From the NCBI GenBank assembly GCA_964373815.1, contig CAYJWI010000010.1, positions 1 through 44,241 of the forward strand: a DNA stretch of 44,241 bases, given 5' to 3'. Positions 35,801-42,333 of the stretch are shown in pieces. Both the position numbers and the translations under genes were made by a program. The notes below the pieces were generated by a model. It saw nothing but the letters and a program-made list of their open reading frames with translations. It did not search any database and was not told the DNA's origin. Positions within the stretch are counted from its first letter, which is position 1. Each line of letters starts with the position of its first letter. This DNA comes from UBA10205 sp964373815. Its GTDB lineage: Archaea > Iainarchaeota > Iainarchaeia > Iainarchaeales > Iainarchaeaceae.

Positions 35801-38696
35801 GCACTATTTCTCCGTTCCTTGAAAGCCTTATCTCGGCGCCCTCCACGGGCTTTGCTTCGCTGTCCTGCACTAGCAGCACAAAGTCTTCGCCGAAAGTGAC
35901 GTTCTCGGGGATTGTGCGCAGTGCAAAGGTTTTTTCCTTGTAGACGCTGAAATGGAACTGCTCGTTGATGTTTGTCTGCCCTGAAATGAGCTGGAGCGTG
36001 ATGCTGCTGTTCTCCACATCATTTGCCTTGAAGTAGAGCCTAACGCCCGTCGCCTCCCTCGCCTTTGCGCTTACATTATCAACCTGTATGGATGTGTCGG
36101 AGCTGTTGTTGTCAGGGAACTGGGCGAAGCTGTCTATGCCAAATCCCTGGAACGAAATCTTGGGCTTCTGCTTTGCTGTCGAGCCTTTCACGGTGACGCT
36201 TGCCGCCTGCGAGGGCGAGAGGGTTATGTCCAGCGCGTAGAGCTCCCCGAGCACCGCCCTGAAATTTTCAGCGCTGTACTCCGAGCCGTCCCTGCGCACG
36301 AACTTGTACGAAGCGCACAGTTCGTTCGAGCACGAGGCGCTCGCCTCGAGTATCCTGATTTTTTCGCTAGAAGTTTGCGCGTAGAGCGAGGTCTTGTTTT
36401 TCGAGTACTGCTCGAGCTGCAGATCATCATCGCCCGGCTGCCTGTAATACCTATCGCCAATAAGCGACCATGCGCGGTAGTGCAGTTCCACCTCATCCGC
36501 CTTCGCGGTCTCCTTTGCCTTCGCGCGCACCTTCACTATTTTCTCCCCGCCGGAAGCGAAGTATAATTCGAGCCACTTGCTGTACCCGCCTTCGGTCCCC
36601 GAATTTTCGAAATCAAGCGCCTCGAAACCCGGTGCGGGGTTTGGAGAATAGCTCCTTCCATAAAAGCTCGATGCGCCCACAGCAGAAAACCCCGTGATGC
36701 CCGCGTCCTGCGAATCAGCAAATCCGTCGCCATCCTCGCCGAGCCTTACGTGCAAACCGTTCCTGCTAGTGCCCGTGGGGTATGCAACCTTGAATTTGAG
36801 GAAGTAATCAATCCCTTTCGAGAGGCCTTCCGCCTTGGTGTTGTCGACATTGTAAACCCCGAGGAATTCGACGAGCGGCGTTGTGCCGGCGCCCCCCTTC
36901 CCGCCCTTTGAAACCGTGACAGTGTTCTGGTCCTGCACATAAACCTCTTCGGTGAATGCCTCCTCACCAGTGCCGGTGAAGGAGACGCTCACGTACTTGT
37001 TCGCCTTGGGGTTGAATGTTATCCCCCCTTCGCCGTACTCGCCCTCGAAGAGAGAATCGTTTCCCGCAACAATTGAGATGAACCCTTCCTTCTGTTCCTT
37101 GCCATCCTCCCCAAGAACTTTCAGGAGAACCTGTGTGAACGGCTCGCGCATTGTTATGAGTATTTCGTTCTTGAACGTTTCAATCACTTTCGCGCTTGCC
37201 TCGCCGTAGAGCTTCCCCCTGGCCGCTTTCACCAAAACATTTTTGCCAAGCGGCACTAGGATTGTGAATTTCCCTGTGATGTCGGTTTTTTGCGCCGGTA
37301 TGCCGAGGGGCTTCAGGCCTGAAGAGTTCTCGTCAATGAAAAAATTGAGCGAAGCGCCGTTTAGCGCTATGCTCTTCTCATCCGTAGTGTAAACCGTGAG
37401 AGAGCCTGAATTGGATGCAGTGCCCCTTTCTAGCTTGAGGTTCACCCTGTTCTTTTCGCTAAGCCTCACTTCCGCGATTGCCGGCAGGAAGTTCTCCCCC
37501 CATGCGCTAACATAGTAAGTGTCCTCGGTAGAGAGGCTCTCGAACACCACTTCACCGGCAAGGCTTGTCTGCTTTTCGGAAACGATTTCCGAGAGCGCGT
37601 TGAAGAGGTAAACGCTTACCGAATCCATGGGCCTTCCTGTCGCATCGGCAACCCCGGCAGTGAGAGCGTTCGTGCCTTTGCGCAAGTATACTTCGCGTAT
37701 TGTTTCGTCCTCGCGCAGGGTCTCGTTTTCCTGCACAATGCCCGAATCGTATGAAATGTAATCCTGCTTTTCGACAACAACCCTAACCGATGTGCCTTTG
37801 GCGACCCGCTCCACCTGCTCTCCGTCGCCGTCGGTTTCAGCCCTCTCGGTTATGAGGCCATTGTCCTTGGAATCGAAAACCTTCATGTTGAAGTTGCCGA
37901 GCCTCTGCTTCGTGTCCGCGTCGAAAACGCGCACAATGAGATTCGTGTTGCCCAAAGCCGCGCTCGCCTTCGGCGCAAGGCTTATCTCGTTTGTCGAAGT
38001 GCCCTCGAATTTTGTCTCAAGTTCCTTCTGCTCGTAATTTGCCTGCGTGATTTTGAGCCGTGTCTCCCCGCCCTCTATTACGCCAGGGCAGGTGTAATTC
38101 CCGGAATCGCCCTCTATGCACTCGACGCTCCCGCTCTCGGAAAAGTAAGCGACAACTTTCGCGTTCCCTATCGCATCCCCGGTGTCCCCATCAACGAGCC
38201 TCAAGGATGCCTCGATTGGCCTTGTCTCTTTTACAAGCCTTATCTCGACGTTCTTCGAATCAGAGTCGAAGAACACCCTTTCCTGCGCCGTCTCATACCC
38301 CTGTTTTGATGCTTCGAGCATTATTTTCGCGCCCTTGCCGCGCGGCACCTTTACCACCTGGCCATCGACGAACACACTAGAGCCAAGCTGTATTTCCTTT
38401 CCGGAGCCTTCCTCGAAGGCCTTTATCGAAACCCCGCTAAGCGCCGCATTCGTGTTGTCAGTGATTGAGAGCGTTAGCGAAGTTTCGCTGCTTGAGAGGA
38501 AAAGCAGGCCGTATGAGAGAAATGCAATCAGGCAAAGCGATGCAACCGCCACCGGGAAAAATGGTATTCCGCGCTCCTCGAGGGGGTCGATTGCGGAATA
38601 AACCGGGATTCCCTTGTCCGCGAGGAAGTCCATCAGGCCGTAAAAACGCTCCTCAATGCCGGAATAGGCTTCCGCAATTTGTTCGGACAAGGGCAT
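29856..38696 (-). CDS. Giant surface protein D (2946 aa), TM-anchored, with helical repeats and a lysozyme-like C-terminus
   Basis: The family N-terminus (ERFYGLMDFLADKGIPVY, IDPLEERGIP) precedes a TM helix at about 46-68. About six regulatory-like repeats follow (72-600). The shared EFLGVY...YRAWS module (about 609-760), another repeat (near 960) and Cys-paired modules come next. YCDAVQ (33978-33995) is conserved. The second half departs from A-C. It has hydrophobic stretches (for example GWNPGIILLNIL), a long helical region with three tandem repeats of about 55 residues (about 2369-2540), a second hydrophobic stretch (LFLKNLFKEGAFGLLANFVG) and a final 130 residues whose FGCSLG...CAAEKLASYI...CFLNEYN pattern recalls lysozyme/SLT-like folds. 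The terminal WN motif of A-C is missing. It is the first and largest of the giant genes and precedes the prepilin-like gene. Confidence 0.85.
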   Translation of the reverse strand: MPLSEQIAEAYSGIEERFYGLMDFLADKGIPVYSAIDPLEERGIPFFPVAVASLCLIAFLSYGLLFLSSSETSLTLSITDNTNAALSGVSIKAFEEGSGKEIQLGSSVFVDGQVVKVPRGKGAKIMLEASKQGYETAQERVFFDSDSKNVEIRLVKETRPIEASLRLVDGDTGDAIGNAKVVAYFSESGSVECIEGDSGNYTCPGVIEGGETRLKITQANYEQKELETKFEGTSTNEISLAPKASAALGNTNLIVRVFDADTKQRLGNFNMKVFDSKDNGLITERAETDGDGEQVERVAKGTSVRVVVEKQDYISYDSGIVQENETLREDETIREVYLRKGTNALTAGVADATGRPMDSVSVYLFNALSEIVSEKQTSLAGEVVFESLSTEDTYYVSAWGENFLPAIAEVRLSEKNRVNLKLERGTASNSGSLTVYTTDEKSIALNGASLNFFIDENSSGLKPLGIPAQKTDITGKFTILVPLGKNVLVKAARGKLYGEASAKVIETFKNEILITMREPFTQVLLKVLGEDGKEQKEGFISIVAGNDSLFEGEYGEGGITFNPKANKYVSVSFTGTGEEAFTEEVYVQDQNTVTVSKGGKGGAGTTPLVEFLGVYNVDNTKAEGLSKGIDYFLKFKVAYPTGTSRNGLHVRLGEDGDGFADSQDAGITGFSAVGASSFYGRSYSPNPAPGFEALDFENSGTEGGYSKWLELYFASGGEKIVKVRAKAKETAKADEVELHYRAWSLIGDRYYRQPGDDDLQLEQYSKNKTSLYAQTSSEKIRILEASASCSNELCASYKFVRRDGSEYSAENFRAVLGELYALDITLSPSQAASVTVKGSTAKQKPKISFQGFGIDSFAQFPDNNSSDTSIQVDNVSAKAREATGVRLYFKANDVENSSITLQLISGQTNINEQFHFSVYKEKTFALRTIPENVTFGEDFVLLVQDSEAKPVEGAEIRLSRNGEIVQTIKGNGSGKKGANGRYAVKNSFDAGIVKYEINGDGFRPLEGTIEITKNGLLEWPEAETALVIQKEKKNAQKFIEIINRSKQNIKGLSFEVKPITALPEGLEIKVSPISNLGAGASQKVVLSADYSGQRETDHGEVRIIAKGRTDAGFTVAAEMKVIADYNPKISADCVEFSKDRLAVYVASGLEDRDYYDRQYSQQGGSQKSASGNLLPPNQPTSYYKYNTFTATTNETFTAKLANKAQCQVELALKPEISSQGSNSQGLEVGSGDIILVPQVNQVQGNRTDTREVVVSISNKLIRNYPGKQRFGFDIVYKSEGFTKSIPLDVYVWNPRYALEVSRNIELYLGPNDRGELSAQVPLFVRNTGEADIENVSFRVSSATNRGNVDVRVVPDFPIQFLKKGQAIIPPQTLVAQATRNEKTTLVDVKQLDITGVIDGQTFSFGPVILTSHVSGAQCLTAVPGNFAFISTKATEGAIAQELTLRNTCAEEVRVLGISQAPIGNNKLTLAPQNAVIFPGTEAKFNLVLEKHENFNGTPVKIYVQGFLPRSGAPIESSPVIIDLKLGRDVAKGTAASELVTLNVCEGGKKEVRFPVIASGTSALCDNAYCDAVQMSNFLADRLDEKIRDAEKQIQNRSSEIQKSDCTQENLARGFCTFDGLGVKKETFFVYFSHDNLSPAILQKALQGKNTNIRNYRVDYIQGGSGGEYLGGYSRQVFLNNSFRGCGRYTVSLNGSVSVQGSRLVPELMNIVVDITSDELGGTSRQVTEQCLPNIQNMSNFLPRDEGLTRTQKLDTWMSVVEPKDKSLEELSVDVAKTLFGNEQRVVEGSIGTNALSFDLGSSSGYVVRVEMVKAASESPVSINALVRQSIGADEKLQKEIVKDAGQAIKGLRENVVDGCIGADESYMLLKTKNDSGTLEVNVKGNVPVQFQSPQCAELTITSNIRDSVALSGRKLTQFDGIKGEPFFKSKKERETDEGQIITTLAIDKLDQKTNRFSGEARVCVEGNAQFAQAHEKKIAVGAARVEGTAKKPKEVEAGLEVCGIHPLKFLNNVREKDKFKPTKGNDYYYATFIWKGDPETIRLSDFTKLSETQERVDKADQILDNKRAIQKTDTPEVVSAKRKAGVAYLGGCSLTSAITTGLRPIIGWNPGIILLNILGDCVIPFTHLMADVSPVAKFVDDIGKAMIDGIAAPIKFIGSLFGGGGSGGKVESVAKEISTGNATASITEAFALQAVVKDTLLANKFTFDPTKYEATNVGIKGFSKARIVGEEVANGLVEKLHKEAFGGSAAAEVTAFLDDFKTKFLAEVDNGLIAGTKGNIKGGVYNEAAMKEIMAKAVDKVGADSTVLDNFAKAKGGINVTTANSFIEKDAISKEILSEVDKVPQDVVTKDISGPANITEATKDAAKLRLEADTKASLKRKVTESYAEKMGITFTEAETAIGTRLDGIDVKATEDFGPTKADITTTQTQAFKDVVSKEVTSTAKEDLAKKIAEKSGLDIGTTRKLVGEELGNVDAKIRESLKAGNKLESIGGTIIEGIEDSKARIAEKIASKTGKTLEDATKLVEAAVKDVDSTVNSTVTKTISEKVTSEAGPKGTTTTTSKEHYFKTQVTKAEQDEAVNAMRRKLNELTKEAIDNPGRHPSLDRSIDKVFKKKGMSQVTTALKGKIDPKEGIPKFWGKGGILFLKNLFKEGAFGLLANFVGISLYDKILNSELKKSNYDSGLITRDQEIAQAGIGYVPEVFTAEAGSQNYILKYRTYRVAVTSLADGKKEIKLGLANSIPGSTKKELILNDCKDQGFDEGVGAVLPGLLPVVDNESKMPTAFRKTEELKTLHVKIARNYLAKQPNGERFGQLINSAIKDKAQAFNAPSVGMNLEALVVSIGIVKSQLGNDPNIKSDYMFGCSLGAAGSKDVHSNAKCAAEKLASYIPQCKDVGKNKASCFLNEYNNDPREPKNQKSSSRLLSVGPDDFQDIYDTWASQAYAWKAT

Positions 38697-38706
38697 CCAT
38701 ACACCG

Positions 38707-38743
38707 CTTACAGTAAGAGCGTTAAATTCGCCTTAAATATATT
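38707..38743 (-). promoter_or_regulatory. Promoter region of giant gene D
   Basis: A TATA-like run (AATATATTTAA on the minus strand, about 38733-38743) lies about 40 nt from the ATG at 38696, implying a short leader. Between them is the palindrome CTTAC-A-GTAAG (38707-38717). Confidence 0.45.
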
Positions 38744-38890
38744 TGTAAGTCGCAACTAATATATTAATGATAATAGTAGTCAACCTGCGGCGGGATTTGC
38801 GCTTTTCACTTTTTTGGGCGTTTAGTGAAAGAAAATCGCAATAATGCGGCCTGATGCCCTCGGCCACATCACCAACCCAACGCAAGCCCC

Positions 38891-38984
38891 CGCCTTTTAG
38901 GCGAAAGGTTCTTCACCCAATTTTGCCCCCATCAGCTTTTGCAGGATACCAAAAAACTTTTGGCCATTGGGAGGTTCACCTGGC
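38891..38984 (+). repeat. 94-bp repeat, copy 1 (second copy at 40637-40730)
   Basis: It begins CGCCTTTTAGGCGAAAGG and ends AGGTTCACCTGGC. By eye about 83 of 94 positions match the copy at 40637-40730. The start is a small CGCC/GGCG hairpin and the end a conserved AGGT/ACCT hairpin, with a variable stem-like CTTTTG segment between. The paired symmetric parts are the best kept, which suggests a structured RNA or element end. Confidence 0.8.
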
Positions 38985-39067
38985 GATATTGCCGGCCACT
39001 TTCAGGGCGATGATGACACTATGGACGGGCTGGCCCAAATCCTTTTTTCTAGTCAAAATCATTGAAT

Positions 39068-39102
39068 TTATAGCAAAGCAATAAAGTAATCCGGCGGATT
39101 TT
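39068..39102 (+). repeat. 35-bp repeat, copy 2
   Basis: It matches 33 of 35 bases of 18735-18769. It lies 83 nt downstream of the first 94-bp repeat copy, in the same orientation as copy 1. Confidence 0.8.
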
Positions 39103-39344
39103 CACCGCTCCTTGCACCCTAGGGGTACGAGGCTTAGCAGGGCCCGCTCTGCCAAATGTTGCCTAGCAGGCCGCCATAAATGCCGAAAAACTTTCGCGGC
39201 CAGCTATAACTAAGTCGTAATGCCAATAGCTGATTTAGGAAATATGTAAAAAACCCGAAATAGCGGCATGTTTCATGTTCCACTTTTTGGCTAAAGTGGC
39301 ACAGTTTTTGTTCCACTTTGGGAAGGTTCACAAAAAACACCTAT

Positions 39345-39372
39345 TTTCGATATATATCGAAACCTTTATAAA
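39345..39372 (+). promoter_or_regulatory. 18-bp perfect palindrome abutting the TATA box of the right AbiE-like pair
   Basis: TTTCGATATATATCGAAA (39345-39362) is fully self-complementary. It runs into CCTTTATAAAC (39363-39373), a TATA box about 30 nt upstream of the ATG at 39398. The palindrome occupies the BRE, so a bound regulator would block TFB/TBP. The layout matches the left AbiE-like pair (1455-1481). Confidence 0.65.
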
Positions 39373-39397
39373 CATTATTTTCTAATTATTGTTGTAT

Positions 39398-39967
39398 ATG
39401 TTGAAGTCTGAATTGGCATTTCTAGAAATTTTCAAGGGCGCGAAAACGCAGAAAGAGATAGCTGAAACGCTCGGCATTTCCCTGAGCACTGTAAACAATG
39501 CTATTGAGCCGCTTGCAAGGACCGGCGCAATAGAAAAGAGGAGTTTTGGTTTGAGGCTGGTTGACAAGGAAAAGGCCCTTGCATATTGGGCAAGCGCGAG
39601 GAACCTGGAAAAAGACATTCTTTACAAAACAAGGGCAGGCTCGTCCATAACTGAAATAGAGAGGCTAATGCCTTCTGGCGTGGCTTTCACTGCGTTCACT
39701 GCCTTCAGGCTGAGATACAAAGAGGTTCCGGCAGATTATAGTGAAGTATATGTTTATGCAAATGAAGAAGAGCTTGCTGAACTGAAGAAAAGGTTTCCCA
39801 AAAAGGAAGGCCCTGCCAATTTGACTGTGCTTTTGAAGCCAAAAAACTTTACGATAGAAAAAATTGTTCCAAACGAGCTGTTGTTTGTTGACCTTTGGAA
39901 CTTGAAAGAATGGTATGCGAAGGAATTCCTGAAAGCGCTGAAGCAGAAAATGGGGCTGGAACAATGA
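39398..39967 (+). CDS. AbiEi-like winged-helix regulator/antitoxin
   Basis: About 189 residues. I use the ATG at 39398 (MLKSELAFLEIF) because it is correctly spaced from the TATA box; an upstream TTG would add only three residues. Residues about 5-60 form a clear winged helix: FLEIFKGAKTQKEIAETLG, SLSTVNNAIEPLARTGAIEKR, then a wing. The C-terminal part is mixed alpha/beta (SEVYVYANEEELAELKKRF) and fits AbiEi-type antitoxins in layout. The stop overlaps the ATG of the NTase gene by ATGA. Expected role: DNA-binding repressor of this operon and antagonist of the NTase, inferred from architecture and context. Confidence 0.75.
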   Translation: MLKSELAFLEIFKGAKTQKEIAETLGISLSTVNNAIEPLARTGAIEKRSFGLRLVDKEKALAYWASARNLEKDILYKTRAGSSITEIERLMPSGVAFTAFTAFRLRYKEVPADYSEVYVYANEEELAELKKRFPKKEGPANLTVLLKPKNFTIEKIVPNELLFVDLWNLKEWYAKEFLKALKQKMGLEQ

Positions 39968-40608
39968 GGGAAAAAGAATTTTGGCACGAGAGCCTTACGG
40001 AAGAAAGCTGGAAAAAGCTGCAAGGGCTCTCAAAAGAAACGGAACTCACCGTAATCGGCGGCTGGGCGGTGTGGCTGTGGACAAAACAGCACAAAAGCAG
40101 AGACATTGACATAATAGTTGATTTTCGGGAACTTGCGAAGCTCAAGGAAAAATATCCCATGGAAAAAAACGACAGGCTGAAAAAATACGAAATCAAAATG
40201 CAGGGCTTTGACATTGACATTTACGTTCCGTTTTATTCAAAGCTTGCCCTGCCAATAGAAGAACTGTTGAAAGAAAAAGTGAAAATTGAGGGAATGAAAA
40301 CTATTGCCTGTGAGGCGCTTTTGGTTCTCAAGCAGGGCGCGGAAATAGACAGGAGGGGCACAACCAAAGGCCAGAAAGACACGATAGACCTGTTAACCTT
40401 GCTCATTTACGCGCCGATTGATTTCAAAAAATATTTTGAAGTATTGAAAAAGCACAAAAAAGGGGAATTTGCAAAAGAGCTTGTAGGGGAGATAACGCGC
40501 TTTAACCCAAATGACTCAGAAAAATATTTGGGCGTAAACTTCAAGGAATTCTCAAAAAAGAAGAAGGGGTTGCTAGAGCAAATAAAAAAAGCGCAAAATG
40601 CAAAATGA
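39964..40608 (+). CDS. AbiEii-like nucleotidyltransferase (putative toxin)
   Basis: A 214-residue protein beginning MREKEFWHES at the ATG that overlaps the regulator's TGA (ATGA). NTase motifs: VIGGWAVWLW (30-39), D47-I-D49 as the metal-binding pair, a third acidic FDIDIYVPF segment, and the C-terminal KDTIDLLTLL helix typical of AbiEii/DUF6036-like enzymes. It lacks the extended helical C-terminus of large AbiEii proteins. It is equivalent to the left pair's NTase (102-788), but the two proteins share little beyond motifs, suggesting independent acquisition and not local duplication. Confidence 0.8.
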   Translation: MREKEFWHESLTEESWKKLQGLSKETELTVIGGWAVWLWTKQHKSRDIDIIVDFRELAKLKEKYPMEKNDRLKKYEIKMQGFDIDIYVPFYSKLALPIEELLKEKVKIEGMKTIACEALLVLKQGAEIDRRGTTKGQKDTIDLLTLLIYAPIDFKKYFEVLKKHKKGEFAKELVGEITRFNPNDSEKYLGVNFKEFSKKKKGLLEQIKKAQNAK

Positions 40609-40636
40609 ATGGCTTTCGCTGTTGGCAAAGTTGCCG

Positions 40637-40730
40637 CGTCTTTTAGGCGAAAGGTTCTTCACCCAATTTTGCCCCCATCAGCTTTTGCAGTATGCGCAAA
40701 AGCTTTTGGCTCTCTGGAGGTTTACCTGGC
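40637..40730 (+). repeat. 94-bp repeat, copy 2
   Basis: The second copy of the 38891-38984 repeat, same orientation, 28 nt after the NTase stop. Its middle contains a perfect GCTTTTGC...GCAAAAGC stem (8 bp), altered in copy 1. The AbiE-like pair and its promoter are thus bracketed by direct copies 1.65 kb apart. Confidence 0.8.
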
Positions 40731-40767
40731 TGCGGCCCATAGAATATCCTTGGTTAGTAAAAGATAG

Positions 40768-40778
40768 TTTTTTAAAAA
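40768..40778 (+). promoter_or_regulatory. TATA box of the AAA+/DUF4143 gene
   Basis: TTTTTTAAAAA is centred 27 nt upstream of the ATG at 40800. This supports a leaderless transcript and the choice of that ATG over the GTG at 40791. Confidence 0.5.
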
Positions 40779-40799
40779 TGTCATGGGTTAGTGTACTGC

Positions 40800-42116
40800 A
40801 TGGAAACAGAGCAACTGAAGAGGATCATTGAAGGCCAGCGCGAAGAGGTTGAGGAGAAGTTTTCTAGGGAAGAGATAATTGAAAGGGACGGCCTTGACCT
40901 TGCCAAAAGGCATCTTTCAGCCCCAAATGTGCTTGTAATTCTTGGCATTCGCAGGAGCGGCAAATCCATTTTTTCTCTTTTGCTTGCACGGGGGCTCAAA
41001 CAAAAGGCAGCTTACATAAATTTTGTCGATGAGCGCCTCATAAGCATGAAAACCGACGACCTTGACAGGGTCCTACAGGCATTTTACGAGCTTTATGGCG
41101 ATTTTGAGTTCATAATTCTTGATGAAATACAGCAGGTTCATGGCTGGGAGTTATTTGCAAACAGGCTCCGTAGGACAAAAAAAGTGATTGTCACAGGAAG
41201 CGATTCAAAGCTTCTTAGCGGGGAACTTGCCACGCATCTCACCGGCAGGCACATTGATTTTACTCTATACCCATTTTCCTTCGGGGAAACCGTGGGCTCT
41301 AGAGTCAATGCTTATTCGATACGTGAAATTGCCAAGGCAAAAAACGAGCTGAAAAAATACGTTGAAGGCAGCGGTTTTCCGGAATTCAAAAAATTCGGGC
41401 GGCAGATGGTGAGGGAAATTTATGGGGACATAGTAACAAAGGACTGCATCCAGAGACATGGCATAAGGGAAGAAAAAAGCTTTCGTGAGCTGGCGGCATA
41501 TCTTGTGTCGAATTTTTCTTCGGAATTCACTTATTCAAAGCTTGCAAAAATAGTGGGATTGAAAGATACCAATACCGCGAAAAACTATGTGCACTACCTT
41601 CAGGAAGCCTACTTGATTGCCGTGGTTGAAAGATACTCGCACAAACTCAAGCAGCAGATAATTGCCCCCAAAAAAGCGTACTGCATTGACCAGGGGTTCT
41701 GCAACTTCATAAGCTTCAATATTTCAAGAAATGACGGCAGGCTGTATGAAAATATTGTCTGTGTAGAACTGCTGAGAAAAAAATCCAAAGAACCGGAAAT
41801 CGGGATATACTACTGGAAAGACCACCAGCAAAACGAAGTGGATTTTGTGGTAAAAAAAGGAAGTAAAGTGGAACAGCTCATCCAAGTGTGCCATAATCCG
41901 GCTGATGAAAGCGCCAAAGAGCGCGAGATCAAGCCGCTGATAAAAGCCGCGGCAGAACTCAAATGCAAAAACCTGCTGATAATAACTTCCGACTATGGCG
42001 CAATGGAGAAGAAAGAAAAATACAAAATACATTACACCCCACTCTGGAAATGGCTGCTTGATGAAAATGATTGGCATGGAAACGCACAAAGGCAGGGTAA
42101 GAGGAATATTCAATAA
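40800..42116 (+). CDS. AAA+ ATPase with C-terminal DUF4143 domain
   Basis: A 438-residue protein of the AAA_14/DUF4143 type. Walker A is GIRRSGKS (about 49-56), Walker B is FEFIILDEIQ (about 102-111), and VTGSDSKLL is the sensor-like strand typical of this family. The middle part (about 215-290) resembles a winged helix (SKLAKIVGLKDTNTAKNYVHYLQEAYLI). The DUF4143 end keeps NEVDFVV, a remnant PD-(D/E)XK-like core, but has QVCHN where active nucleases have an E-x-K strand. These genes are very common in archaea and in mobile or variable regions; their function is not established. The stop region overlaps the small UPF0175-like gene by 41 nt. Confidence 0.88.
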   Translation: METEQLKRIIEGQREEVEEKFSREEIIERDGLDLAKRHLSAPNVLVILGIRRSGKSIFSLLLARGLKQKAAYINFVDERLISMKTDDLDRVLQAFYELYGDFEFIILDEIQQVHGWELFANRLRRTKKVIVTGSDSKLLSGELATHLTGRHIDFTLYPFSFGETVGSRVNAYSIREIAKAKNELKKYVEGSGFPEFKKFGRQMVREIYGDIVTKDCIQRHGIREEKSFRELAAYLVSNFSSEFTYSKLAKIVGLKDTNTAKNYVHYLQEAYLIAVVERYSHKLKQQIIAPKKAYCIDQGFCNFISFNISRNDGRLYENIVCVELLRKKSKEPEIGIYYWKDHQQNEVDFVVKKGSKVEQLIQVCHNPADESAKEREIKPLIKAAAELKCKNLLIITSDYGAMEKKEKYKIHYTPLWKWLLDENDWHGNAQRQGKRNIQ

Positions 42117-42243
42117 GGGCAAAAGGGCCCTCATAGAAGAGGGCTACTCTTCCCGAATGGAAAAAAAGGCAGCCAAAGAATACGCCGCCGGCAGGATAAC
42201 CATGGGCAAGGCCGCCGAAAAAGCCGGCATGGCCGTGTGGTGA
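42076..42243 (+). pseudogene. Truncated UPF0175-like antitoxin gene
   Basis: The 55-residue frame from the ATG at 42076 contains MEKKAAKEYAAGRITMGKAA, clearly related to the UPF0175 core of the protein at 9119-9415 (AIEQYRRGKISIGRAA). It stops with TGA right after AGMAVW, where family members continue with a helix. Reading past the TGA gives FSVSGLLEEAKKT before the next stop, close to what that helix looks like, so a single nonsense change is likely. No PIN gene is adjacent. It may be a decayed antitoxin or a short functional HTH protein. Confidence 0.55.
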
Positions 42244-42333
42244 TTCTCCGTAAGCGGCCTCCTCGAAGAGGCCAAAAAAACATGATGCTGCTGGCCAAAA
42301 ATCCGCGCATCATGCACTGAATGGCCTTGGCAG

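Larger units (their letters stand above)
38697..39397. other. Non-coding region with promoters and repeat copies
   Basis: About 700 bp without a credible gene, between two divergent transcription units. It holds the promoter of giant gene D (left end), one copy of the 94-bp repeat (38891-38984), one copy of the 35-bp repeat (39068-39102), TAGCAGG words near 39134-39170, and the operator-promoter of the right AbiE-like pair (39345-39372). The density of decayed repeats suggests an old insertion hot spot. Confidence 0.75.

Noticed and set aside
39895..39963. Longer start for the right NTase
   Set aside because: It would overlap the regulator by over 70 bases. The ATG at 39964 gives the usual ATGA overlap.
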